DNA of 64,000 nt. Source: Sweltsa coloradensis (lineage: Eukaryota > Arthropoda > Insecta > Plecoptera > Chloroperlidae). Numbering within the stretch: the stretch's first letter is position 1; each line of letters begins with the position of its first letter. Both the position numbers and the translations under genes were made by a program. Of this stretch, positions 11,901 through 23,570 are shown in pieces. The DNA lies in NCBI GenBank assembly GCA_024449915.1, contig JAMZAV010000435.1, positions 248,001 to 312,000 on the forward strand. Direction: 5' to 3'. The notes beneath the pieces were generated by a model. It was not told where the DNA came from. It did no database searches and worked only from the letters and a program-made list of their open reading frames with translations.

Positions 11901-12470
11901 TTTAAAAAACCCAATTGTAAAAGTTTCCCATTTTTAACTCCCTATTGATCTGAAATAATTTTGTATGTTTCATGTCATTCCTTTGATAATTTATTCTAAA
12001 CTGAAAATATGTATTATATTGATGCTTGTAACGTGTAGACTAATATGAATTAGACATCAGTTAGTCAAATTGTTCTTCTACAAGCGAGTTACTATAATAT
12101 AACTAGGTTTGACAATTTCAATTACACATTTTTACCCACAAAATAGAGATAGACGATAAGACCAATTGAAAGTTCTTCGATACTTTAAACTCATAACCTA
12201 TAGGACAATCTAGATTTAAACTTTCAGTTGGTATAAGTTATTGCAGTTTCCCGTCCTGAGAATGGTTATCGCAGTCTTCCTCATAAGATGAAATTATTGC
12301 AAACAACAACACTTGATAAACAAATACATTAGGCCTAGGTTGGTACTAAACGGCACTCCTGTCAAAATATCAGTCAACATTTTTAATACGAGCTAGACTA
12401 ATTACGAGGCTAAAAAACCTAACAAGTTGCCTAACAAAACGTTACAAAACTTTATTTTAAGATACATTGT
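11901..12470. other. AT-rich spacer, no gene seen
   Basis: Unique-looking AT-rich sequence between the fezf 3' UTR and the repeat element beginning at 12,471. No open frame of note. Confidence 0.55.
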
Positions 12471-13312
12471 TGGATGAGCGTAGCGAGCGAAGCGAAGATT
12501 CCATTTCACTACACCGGATAAAAAAATCCGTAATGTTTTTTTTTCTTTTTTTTGTATTTTTGTGTGTTTGTCCACACGATTCCAGCTAAACCGATACTCC
12601 AATTGCGATGAAATTTTATGGAGGCCTTCGAAATCTCTGAACTTAGAACTGCCACGTTTTTGAGCGCAATCGAAAAATTATTTCCTATTAAAATCACAAT
12701 TTTACGATTTTTTTTTTTTCATTTTTAAAAAAATTCTTAGACTTATAACACCTATACATGCATTTGTCCGATTGTAATGATTTTTTTACAGAACCTTAAT
12801 TTTATGAATTAATATATTCGTGTGAAATTTGAGCGCAATCGAAAAATTATTTCTTATGAAAATAGCAATTTTACGATTTTTTTATAGTTTTAAAACATTC
12901 TTCGACTTATAGCATCTACATGCTTTATCCGATTGTAATGATATTTTAACAGAACCTCAATTTTATGAATTTATATTTTTGTGTAAAATTTGAGCGCAAT
13001 CGAAAAATAATTTATTTTGAAAATCGTAATTTTACACTTTTTTCGTTTAAAAAAACATACGCTCATCCAACAACGCGCCTGAAAAAGTGTTTGCGAAGCT
13101 TATTCTTCGACTTACAACATCTACGTGCTTTATTCGATTGTATTGATATTTTCACAGAACCTCAATTTTATGAATTTATATATTTGTGTAAAATTTGAGC
13201 GCAATCGAAAAATAATTTCTCATGAAAATCGCAATTTTACACTTTTTTCGTTTTAAAAAACATGCGCTCATCCAACAACGCGCCTGAAAAAGCGTTTGCG
13301 AAGCTTCCTAGT
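12471..13312 (+). mobile_element. GGATGAGCG...CTTCCTAG repeat family, copy A
   Basis: Starts with TGGATGAGCGTAGCGAGCG and ends with GCGTTTGCGAAGCTTCCTAG. Inside are four units of about 150 bp, each containing TTCGACTTATAACACC-like, CAGAACCTTAATTTTATGAA-like and GAGCGCAATCGAAAAATTA-like blocks. GGATGAGCG at the start is inverted as CGCTCATCC near the end. In this copy the terminal block CGCTCATCCAACAACGCGCC occurs twice (about 13,061 and 13,264), so the last unit has been duplicated together with the end. No coding capacity. The same family is at 28,958 (+) and 41,299 (-). Confidence 0.85.
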
Positions 13313-13629
13313 ATATACAATACTAAAACTGTTTAAGAGTTGGTTACACTGCGAAATAATGAATAAATCATTACTCATGTCATCACCAAAATTTAACTTA
13401 TAAAATACCTACATCATTCAATAGGCCTATATTGTTTATTTGGTCGAGTATAAAGGAATTAGTTGTTTGCAAAGTTAAGAAGGCCAAAAAACATAGGTGA
13501 AAAACTTGGATTATGTTTCATGATAATATTATCGATGACAATCACGGCTACATGGCTACATAGAGTACCCAATGAGGGAGCCAAAATACAAAAAGTAAAA
13601 TAATACCCCGGCATTCAACATTCTCGTTG

Positions 13630-13646
13630 TTGGTGGAGGTGCCGAG
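13630..13646 (+). repeat. Solo signature motif of the TGGTGGAGGTGCCGGGT family
   Basis: TTGGTGGAGGTGCCGAG occurs here without the usual downstream GACGGACGG block, so it is a truncated or diverged copy. Confidence 0.6.
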
Positions 13647-13710
13647 TATTAATAACGAACTTGATGAAATTCTTAATCTACTTTTCCAATGAATAATCCA
13701 TAAAATAGAG

Positions 13711-14558
13711 CTTCGACGGGTGGCATCCCTCAAGGCCCGTTCCCGTAAAGCCCGTTCCCGTAAGGCCCGTTCCCGTAAGGCCCGTTCCCTTAAAGCCCGT
13801 TCCCGTTCCCGTTTATTGATAAATGCAAAAGAAGACATTAATACTTTTTCGGTGTGGCTTGTTGACATGTGTGTTGTTTACTTGCTTCCAACATTACTTC
13901 TTCTGTTCACTTATTCGCTTTTCACTCTTTTCACTCTCCAGTGTAACAGCCGCTTTAAGAATTAGTAAACGGTGTCATTAGAGCCGTTCAGCAACGTAGA
14001 CTCTAAATACGAATTTAATTTAATTTAATTTAATTTCTATCTTTATTTATAATTAAATTAAAATTTTCCCTGACCGGGGATCTCTACGTACCGATGCCAA
14101 TGATTGATTGATTACATCGTCTTTATTTAGGTGGGTATTACAGCCAGTAAAACTTTCTCTTCCGCTTTAGCTCCGTTGAGAAGAAGGTTCTGGTACATCG
14201 GCAATAGTTGTGCATTAACTAGATTCCTGTAACTTTATTTGTTTACCAACAACACCAGTTCGATTACACCTATGTAAATCTAATTAAAATGCGATTAAAT
14301 TGCAATTAAATAATAATAGGGAGGCTAACCACTAATCCTTAGGGAGGGAAACGGTTGCGGGCCTTGCGGGAACGGGCCTTGTGGGAACGGGTCTAAAGGG
14401 AACGGGTCTTAAGGGAACGGGCCTTAAGGGATCGGGCCTTAAGGGAATACACCCTTGTGTAACATGGTCTTTATCAACAGGTAGAAAAGTGGGCTTTAAG
14501 GGAAAAAAAGGTATCGGGCCTTACGGGAACGGGCCTTGAGGGAGGTATCCCTTCGACG
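13711..14558. mobile_element. TIR element with 8-bp target duplication, member 1 (832 bp)
   Basis: The element spans 13,719-14,550 and is flanked on both sides by CTTCGACG (13,711-13,718 and 14,551-14,558). Left end GGTGGCATCCCTCAAGGCC, right end (inverted) GGATACCTCCCTCAAGGCC. The ends are built from a 15-bp module, GCCCGTTCCCGTAAG: about five copies on the left (13,731-13,815) and inverted copies on the right (14,347-14,440, and 14,516-14,542). A subterminal block TGTGTAACATGGTCTTTATC (14,456) is shared with the element at 49,222. The identical flank could be read as up to 11 bp, but aligning both ends gives 8. No transposase, so non-autonomous. It landed in a tRNA-like T-arm (GGGTTCGAATCCC follows the right flank). 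Confidence 0.85.
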
Positions 14559-17484
14559 GGTTCGAATCCCGCATAAAACAAGCATGTAGTTTTATGTGAT
14601 TGTTATCCTTAATCCTTATCTAAGCCTATCATCAGGCATCACCTTGGGTTGAGGAGTATAACTGCATCAAAAGAAATTACAACAACAGCAACGACAACAA
14701 TGAGAGCATTCGAAGAGTCTACAATTATGTTTTGCCTTTAGATAACAAAACATAGGAAATTTACCCTTCCCTTGAATAACATTCACTTTCACCATCAAGT
14801 AAAGAAAGAAGTAAGATGAATATTGAAAATAGATTATTTTCAAGAATACAAAATGCAAAAATGCGAAGTTCCTATTGACTTGTAACGACAAACGAATCTC
14901 TAATTTCTAAAACGACTTAAGTCAACAAAACAGTTCTTAAATCAACAATGAAAGTTTCTATATCAAAATATCTGTAAAATTGTACGTGCCTATTTATAAT
15001 GTTGAGAGCATAAGAGATATGATATCTGAACATTTTTTCGAACAATTTCAGGTTAAATTGTGGTATTGTTATTATATAGTCCAAAACGCAACGTCGTTTC
15101 AGAAATTAACACTTGTACATTAAAACACACAGATGGCTTAAAAATAAAGTTAGTTAGCAATCAACTCTAGGTTTGCACATTTCAAATACATTTTTGTATG
15201 TATTATTAAATAACGTTTACACTCAAATTACATGTTTTTGGATATTAATAATATTTTATTGAATGTTAAATGAACAAGTGATTTTAGAAAACAAATTCAA
15301 ATTTCAAGCCTCCTTAAGCATATTATGACGATATAGCATTAACGCCGTTTCAGTATCAAACGATTGATTGAGTTATTGACGTTTTCTATCTTTGATATAT
15401 TTCTTTCGTTTTCTTTTTATATTTGATCCATTTTAATTCGTTACACTTTATATTGTTTACATAAAATTTGAATATGTTATCAAAATTGTTTACATACAAT
15501 GCATTGTTATTGTAACATTACTATTTGAAACTGCTTACCAACAGTTCACTATTTTGTCTGCATTTATATAATAAGTCTAGTTTTCCATAGGATATACGTT
15601 AAATAAATAAATAAATAAAACACAAAAATGTATTGACATAGCTCAATTGGACTCTGATGTTGACTTACATCGTTTTAACAGTTTGGGATTAACAATATGG
15701 TGACATCCTTCAAACACGAACATTGACACCAAATTTGCCAACCCTATAGCCAAACAGTGTAGAAAAGGAGGTTGCAACCTGTATCTATAGCTATACCTTC
15801 TACCTCCATTTTATAAAAATTAGATAGTGACCTATAAACATAACGATACCTATACTGGAAATACTTCTACCTCCATTTACTTTACGAGAAGGTTTTTGAG
15901 CAACACCTTCTTTCTCTATTTTTCACGACCGGGTATTTTATTCCCATGCGAGTTTTCACCCATACCGAGCGTTAGCTCATAAGGGGTGACTCTTGGAGGC
16001 ACACATTTTGGGGAACACTCGTATTGCCTAGTTATAGGCTGGTTGATAAGACCCAGGGATTTAGTTATAGAGAGCTGTTTTTTTTTTTTCAACGGACAAT
16101 TCGTGCGAAAGTTTTGTTGATTGATTTCGGAGATAGGTATTGGGTTTTAACCGTCAAATATATAGCGTATGCAGAGGCGAATGCTTTCAGCTACACTGCA
16201 ATAATTTATTTATTGTAATTATTTTATCCTTTACTATTTCCTTTTTCTTATTTATACTTTCTTTAAATGAATGCAAATTAAGGATATTATAAAAATCGAT
16301 CAAAGGTCCGAACCCACGACCTTTCGCATATTATTATAAATAATGCCTGCTTTCCCCACGTGATTTCTATTTTGAGGGGTGGGGTAGTTTTGGAGGTGAA
16401 ACCAAAATGACGTTTATATGGGTCTGAAGACTGGTTATAGCAATATTAGGTGAGGGAAGGAGAGGGGGGGGGGGACGTAATCCCACAGATTATCCCCTCA
16501 AGTTACTTTTTACTACGTGTTTCCCATTGACGGCTTTATATAGTGTCAAGTAAATTCGACAAGGCCAGTGCGAAAAGTTAAACTTGTGTTAGCTTTCACA
16601 CGGATCTTGATAAAACGTTAATACCCAGAACTAGCACTTGGCTACGAGAAAATAACTCTTTTTATCCATTAGACTTAACTTCTACATAATCAAATTTGTT
16701 AACACGTATTTTTGTGAGAACCAATCCTACGTTTTACTTACTGAGAAATGCCAATGCAGATTGAGGAGGCATATCAAATTAGAGTTAACACAATAGTTTA
16801 CGTGGCTCTTGGTACCTAAATGGTACCTAATTTGCACGAACACCTCCCTTCCTATTAGCGTAATCATTGTTTTGAGAGACAAGCAGCAGTTATTCACATT
16901 CAATTCGGTGACACTCTCGATACGATATTTCTCTGAGCAAAAATACAATATTTCCGTCTTATGCAGAGGTTCAATAACTTATGTTTGCTATGCTGCAGAT
17001 TATATTCTACAGTGAACGGAATTGAATTCCAACGGCTGTTATATTATAGAAGATTGTCGTTTCATCTTCAGGTAACTTATTGGGTAAAGAGTGTGATGAC
17101 AGGAAGGAATGCAGAAGGGGTGTTTTATATGACTCAATCCAGCACTCGTCTTTGGATTGAGGAATACCTTGAGGAATACCTTGAGGAATACCTTAGTATA
17201 GGGATTGCCGGAGGCCGGTATCAAGTCGACGACCTCTTGAATTCTAATGTGAAGTGTAGCACGTAAGCTGCCACTTTTGGCAGCAATACACGTGTGCTTG
17301 AAAGTGGAAGGTAAACATATACCAGGTAACGTTTTTTTTCTATGGTAAAACATTTAAATTACTTTTGACCGGCGTTGGAACATTAAAACCGCAACAAGTT
17401 AACAAACTATTAGTCAACAAGACAAGACACCCCACTTTAATTATTCAAAATGTATGACTAAGTTGTCATCGATATGGTGACTTA
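14559..17484. other. Non-coding stretch, no gene seen
   Basis: AT-rich sequence with short simple repeats: (AAAT)n at about 15,600-15,620 and a G-run at 16,461-16,474. A 12-bp unit GAATACCTTGAG is tandemly repeated at 17,160-17,192. Open frames such as 16,961-17,266 and the opposite-strand 17,039-17,353 cross this small repeat and are not credible genes. Confidence 0.55.
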
Positions 17485-17965
17485 AAGGGGATATTAACTC
17501 AAAACTTTATTTTTACCACATGATCTATACTAAAATGACAGTTTAAAAAATTATGTCTTGTAACTGTGATTTAACACGAATTTTTCAATTTTTTTGATCC
17601 AGAAATTTGCGAAAATTGGTGTTTTGGGATTAACCTGCTTGGTCATCAGCATATTTTGACCGAACTACTTGCCCAAATTACAAAACAAAATATAGGGAAT
17701 TTACAGAAAAGGCTGTAGAGTACGACAATAATGGTCAATATTTTTTTGGATCAAAATCCTTCAAGGTCACGGGGCATAAAGGTCGTCCCCATGTTATTTC
17801 TTATGGGAAATTTTTGCCGATGGGCCTAGCTCGAAACATGTAATGTTTGACAATTTTTTGGGAGGTCATGGTGGCCCCAATAATTTTTCTGTTGATTGCT
17901 AAATTCATTACTAGTTAGCCTGAATGAAATATATTTTTTGAGTTTAGCGGTTAAATACCCCTTTA
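17483..17965. mobile_element. TA-flanked MITE (about 479 bp)
   Basis: Inverted ends: left AAGGGGATATTAACTC from 17,485, right (inverted) AAGGGGTATTTAACCGC ending at 17,963. Both are flanked by TA (17,483-17,484 and 17,964-17,965). Similarity continues inward with an indel (left CAAAACTTTATTTTT, right ACTCAAAAAATATATTT). TA duplication and small size fit a Tc1/mariner-type non-autonomous element; no coding sequence is present. Confidence 0.65.
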
Positions 17966-20900
17966 TTGGAATGTGATTGTTCGGGTCACGGGCTCGATAT
18001 AGTCCAGGACTGAAGGCTTTTACCAAAGTTTATATATGTCAAATGAAAAATACTAGAAGGAGCTTGCATTGGACCCTCTATTCCTGAATTTGCTTCGTAT
18101 TATCTAATAAACCTACACTAACTATATAGCAGATATTTCATAAAACAACAATGTTAACAATGTAAATATAGGGATAAAGAAAAATCGTTGATAAGATACT
18201 TAATTTAAAAGTTCATATGATTTCATACGCTGCTATTCTCTAATTAGGCGCACAAAATCTATGGGTCTGAGAAAATTATTTAAGAAATATGAGCTAAGCC
18301 CATAATTCGTTTTTCATCGGCAGCATTTCCCCAAATGTAGCGCGGAAGATACGTGTTACATTGAGCTTACTTTTTGATAATTTCTTTAGTGCAACATCGA
18401 ATTACGTTCATGGTTATCAGATGAGGATAGATTACAATGGAGACGACACAAATGAAACAAACAATCAATACAATCGAATACTGTTGGAACGAAGTTGGCA
18501 AAAAAAAAAAAAGTTTTGAATTCCTTGAAGTTGATTTATGCTATATATTTTATCACAATACAACAAAATTAACCATACGACTTCAAACAAACCTTCATCC
18601 TCAATTCGAAACCAACTTTTTGGACTTGGACCTGTAAGGGTTCTGTATGGACATTTTAACGAGATCCTGCAAAAAAAGTCCTGCATAATAAATTTCCGTT
18701 GAAGAGATGACATGAGAGAGCAAGGTTATCTAGAGTTGTGATAAGCACGTTTTTGATAGCTCTTCAATCGAGCAAGTTGTGAACAGCTCCAACGAACAAA
18801 TTAAGCATAAAATTATCTCCGAGCGGCTAATCTACCCTAGCTCTCACGTCTCAATACTTGGGTTACAATAGATTATTGAATAGGGCTGAGATAATGCCAG
18901 TGCCAGCACAGCTATGATTTCCGTTGATGATTAGCCTCTTAAAGACAATGCGCCGCAAGCACGCTCGGTTGCACAACGTTTTATCGCATCAATGAGGCCA
19001 ACTTTTTCTTGCACTTATTTGAAATTTAGCAAATGAAAATGTTTTGTCCTGCATCACTCTGTACAATGATGGAAGCTATAATTTCAAAGGTATCTGGTTA
19101 ATTCGCATCGGCCTCGACAGAAAGATTTTCTTTAAACTAAAAGGCGAATTATTATATCATTAACTATTCTATGCCAGATATCAAATTGAATCACATCGAG
19201 CATACGTCGTTCAAAGTCTGCCAATTTGCCCCTTGTCAGGTTTCCTACAGATTTGTATGTAAGATTGCGGCTTTTACAAATTACATTCGGGGAGGAGGTT
19301 TCTGTTGAAAACATGGGATAAGTCTTTTCTTTCTTTCCTACAGTTGATAAAAAGATATATTGTCATTCGATTTTGAAAACTATTTTGTGATATATCGATT
19401 TTTATCGTCAGCCGGAATAAAACACTAATCTCTATTTTTACTGAATGTGTTAAAAAAAACAATACATGAATAGATAAATTCGTCGAGTACACCCACTCGT
19501 CAGTAATATAACTGATTTTCAGTGGAGGACTTAATTTTAAAGCAGACGAAGCCAACCCTGTAGGCGCCGACACCAGAGCGAACAATGACCAACTATACAC
19601 TGGTATTTTATACAGGAAATACCGATCAAGCTAGTTGGACACGATTTAACCGTGGGTGACCCCAGAGTCAACGAGTATATTAATTAGGAACAACCTTATA
19701 ATTTATTTTGTGCCTCGTTGCTAGGACGGCCCCAAGTCACCGTTTACACATTCCCAATGTCAAAGAATGATGGGCTTGATAAAGTACAAGTTAAAAACAC
19801 AATTTAATAATCATTTGAACTGTACCTTTGATATCAAGACAACATATTCTGCATTCGTCATAACAGCAAAAATTGTTACTCTTCCCTCAACAAATCAAAT
19901 CTTATGAAAGTGAATTTAGGTCTGGCTAAAAGACCACCAAATCTTACATTATGCTAAGATAATTATATTGTTTAAAGTTCGCTGCGGGGGCAAATGGTTT
20001 GAGTGGCACCATGCCGAGCTTGACGATCAAATAATCGACTCATCGGACCTCTCAAATGAATGGCGTGGTGCAATACTCAAGATTTACGGCGGGAGGTTGC
20101 ACTATATAAAAGTCGGCATATCTTTGTGGATTCACCATTGAGTGTTGAATTCCATGGCTTAAGGAATTTACGAAATTGTTGAAAATTTGAACAGGTAGAT
20201 AGATCGTAGGGTGTATTATATCGAGCCCGATGCCATTTCAGAGCACCTGTGCAGGTAGTGCGATTAAACGGTGTTTACTGAAAATAGGATTAAACTAGTC
20301 GATGCGGTGCAGCGGCGTACTTCCTGCTGGCAAGGTAGCGAGAAAACAAAACGAATGCAACCGTGATGCACGGGAGATTTTATCGACGAGCTCACCTATT
20401 TTATTCAATGAGATTGAAAAGGAATTTAACGTAGTGTTGAAAGAACGAAAAGAGCTACTTTTTGAAAGATTATCGACACGTTTGAATATTCTATTAAAAA
20501 ATACGATTCAATGGAAAATGAAGAAAAGTTTATAGGCCTACTGATCAAAATATCTGCACTTTTTGAATTTGTGCCATTGTGTTCTATATTATTACAAAAA
20601 TCTTGAAATATATTTGAAATACGTTACACTTTCTGGGGAGCCAGTACCGCCCCTATTCCCCGGGTCACCAAAAACATTCTGTATCTTACTTGTTGAAAGT
20701 CAAATTGGATGCCAATAAACAACAACAACGCAAACAAAAAAAACAGCAGGCCACTCGGATGTAAGATTAGGTTTTTATTGTGAGACGTGACACATGCACA
20801 GACGTCGTAGGAACAGAAATGTGATGCATATAGCGGTGCTATTTCTTGACTTTCGAAGTTTAATCTCGAAGATATTTTCACCACCACTCCCTCCACGAAA

Positions 20901-21726
20901 CCACCGCAGTAACACTTCTTATATTATTCAAGCTGAAATATTATGAAATATAATGATTAGTTTGAATTTAAATTTAGAATCACACTTTAAATCTGGTTTC
21001 ACTTTAAAACATACAAAATTAGGTGGATTCCGTGATACAAGATAAGATATATTATACAAATTTCAACAAAGTTGGACCAGCCGTCTACTTTATCGGGGCC
21101 ATAATATTATGCGTTGATATCAAAGTCGCTGTTTCCTTTTGGAAGTGAGCCATTTTTTAAAGTATATTTTCTGGAAAGATATACCTCTGGACGACGTCTT
21201 TTAACAAGATATCCGTGACCCGTGGTGATGTGAGTGTGAGGGTCATGGCAGGGGCGGGGGGTCTGAAAGCCGGTGTCGGCAGGCGAGGTGTCGCTATGGT
21301 GACTAGGATCACTAATCAGCTAGGATGCTGGGAACATCCACAACACGCTCCTCTCCCCCACACAGTTCGCCGCCTCGATACAAAGCCACCCACCCCTTTA
21401 TCACACCTTCACACAGCGAAGCAGCTTTGCCACAAATAAAGGGAGCATTAATAAAGGTAGATTGCTCTATAAGGAAGGTGTTAACACAATCACTCACAAT
21501 AGAGATTGGCATGTTACTCGATAACAAGGTGTATAGTTCGGCCAAACAAAAACATGTCGTGAGTTGAGGACACAATCAGGCAGGAGGCTACTTGAGAAGA
21601 GAATGGTGGCTCGTCACTGCCCGGGACATACTAACAATTGGAAACAGGAGGGGGGGGGGGGGGGGGCTACTTTACCATCTTACTGTCGAACAACACACAA
21701 ATAAAATGTGATCTAGAATTAAAATA
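17966..21726. other. Non-coding stretch, no gene seen
   Basis: Mostly AT-rich unique-looking sequence. A G-run lies at 21,649-21,667. Open frames of 60-110 codons (for example 19,274-19,600 minus) are at the level expected by chance and match no family I know. Confidence 0.55.
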
Positions 21727-21918
21727 TTGGTGGAGGCGCCGAGTACAGAGAGTCCCGCCCCCTTAACCCCAAGGGTCCCCAAAACAATCTGTATAATCAT
21801 TGTTGATTGTTGATAGGGGCAAATGTAATAAACGTATGTCAACCGGAGGTCTTGTTCTTTAAAACGGACAAATAATATGAGATAAGTGATGGTAATGGGG
21901 AGTTTCGCTTCCTAATAG
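21727..21918 (+). mobile_element. TGGTGGAGGTGCCGGGT family, copy 2
   Basis: Signature TTGGTGGAGGCGCCGAG at 21,727, then CCCCAAGGGTCCCCAAAACA, GTCAACCGGAGGTC (21,839) and a diverged end AGTTTCGCTTCCTAATAG. The GACGGACGG block is degraded (AAACGGACAAA). Module order as in the other copies. Confidence 0.75.
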
Positions 21919-22159
21919 GGCCAAGACCGGGAGCACAAACTGCGGTTTGTATACTTATTTCATAGATGTCAGGAAATGCGCGTAATTATCATGAAATTAA
22001 TTGACTCGTAAAATCCATTAAGAAACAAAACAAGTACACGACACCCGCAAATAATGAATATTACGGTATAACCGTACTGAAAAAAGCCCTGGTACGGTAT
22101 TAAAAAAATAGAGAGCGATTGTTAAAAAGGATACAAAATTCTCTGGATTTCAAGTGTTC

Positions 22160-22178
22160 TTGGTGGAGGTGCCGGGTT
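22160..22178 (+). repeat. Solo signature motif of the TGGTGGAGGTGCCGGGT family
   Basis: TTGGTGGAGGTGCCGGGTT with no recognisable downstream modules; a truncated copy 240 bp after copy 2. Confidence 0.65.
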
Positions 22179-23084
22179 GAAAGGCAGATAGTTATAATAC
22201 CAGGGTTTGATTTTTGAACGCGTTGTACGTTCATATTTTACAGTTTGCAGTTTGCATCGCATATACTTGACTTTTCATCTGTAACTTAAATACCAATTCT
22301 TATGTATATGCTCAAAGCACAGATCTCAAAGTATTCATATAGCATTTAAATGTATTTGCATGTTTCATATGTATCTTATGTCTCTAGAGAGTTTCTTTGA
22401 TAAAAAACTAAACAATAAAACAAAATGCAGTTACACAAAGGAAAAACAATTAATTGTTCGTCAACAAGAGCTGCTTCATTCCTCAGAAAAAAGTACATGA
22501 TATACTTCGTTTTCAATGGAATATTGCTGGAACTGCAAAAAGCCATAAACGCAAATTCTTTATAGAGCTACAAGTGTTTTAGTTGTCTAAGATTAGATGT
22601 GCTTGCAAGCCTTTAATGCATTCTATTATACACGGCAAATAAGCACAAAATGTACAGTTTTGTAGACCAAAGCCTTTTGACTAAAATATACCGCGAAGCT
22701 CGTTGTAATTCCACGTGTATATTATGTAACTTCAAACGAAGTAGCTCTTAATATAACTAGGAGTGTCGGCACAACGCACTGATAAGTGATTGGTATTAAT
22801 TTATACGAGGGACTTGTTATTAGTCTTTAATGACCTTATTTATTACTCAACTCTTAACACTTGTAACACACTTAAATTAAAATACAAACCGATTCAGTAA
22901 TCACAACCAAAGAGATGCCGATAAATGCATGCATCGTACTTCACCAGCTTGTTATAAGATAGGTTGTTTAAAAAATATCAACATATTGTCGAAGGAGCTA
23001 CATGAATAAATCTCCTCCTTCAATTAAAACACTTTTGTGTAGGTGATGCGATGATCGAATTGGCCACTTTTCATGGAAATAGCC
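22179..23084. other. Non-coding stretch, no gene seen
   Basis: AT-rich spacer between copies of the signature family. No gene or repeat recognised. Confidence 0.5.
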
Positions 23085-23239
23085 GCACCCCTAGCTCCAA
23101 GGGTCAACAAAACATTATATACAAATACCACAAGCTAATCAGAGGTCATATTCGTTGTTTATCGTAAGATGTTACACACGCACAGACGGACGGGATTACA
23201 GCAAAGTGATGCTTATAAGAAAGCTTCGCTCCCTAATAG
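23085..23239 (+). mobile_element. TGGTGGAGGTGCCGGGT family, copy 3 (head missing)
   Basis: Downstream modules only: CTCCAAGGGTCAACAAAACAT, AATCAGAGGTCATATTCG, TTACACACGCACAGACGGACGG at about 23,172, and a well-kept AAGCTTCGCTCCCTAATAG end at 23,221-23,239. The signature is reduced to CCGCACC. Confidence 0.65.
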
Positions 23240-23289
23240 AGATAAAGACTATCATCACAAGTACATTCAGCTCTATCTAAATCGGGAAG

Positions 23290-23570
23290 TAACTGGTTCA
23301 ATCCCAGCGACCAGAAATCCTGCCTAAAGTGTGAATTATTCTAACCCGGCACCTCCACCAAATACGATTGAACTTTTAGATTTCACTCCCTGTTTTATGT
23401 ACTCCCGTACCTGCACTTGTAAAACAGTTAAATGCATGTATTTCTTTCAATCCCAGCGACCAGAAATCCTGCCTAAAGTGTGAATTATTCGAACCCGGCA
23501 CCTCCACCAAATACGATCTGAACTTTAGATTTCACTCCCTGTTTTATATACTCCCGTACCTACACTTGTA
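23290..23570 (-). repeat. 150-bp tandem units carrying the signature motif, left part of array
   Basis: Two units, 149 bp apart (CAATCCCAGCGACC at 23,299 and 23,448). Each contains, on the minus strand, ACAAGTGCAGGTACGGGAGT, a diverged AGGGAGTGAAA, and TTTGGTGGAGGTGCCGGGTT. So the tandem unit is the head of the signature-family element repeated. The array continues at 25,023 beyond a LINE insertion. Confidence 0.85.

Noticed and set aside
13548..13965. Arg/Ala-rich repeat peptides on both strands
   Set aside because: They come from the 15-bp module of the transposon end (period a multiple of three), not from a basic protein.
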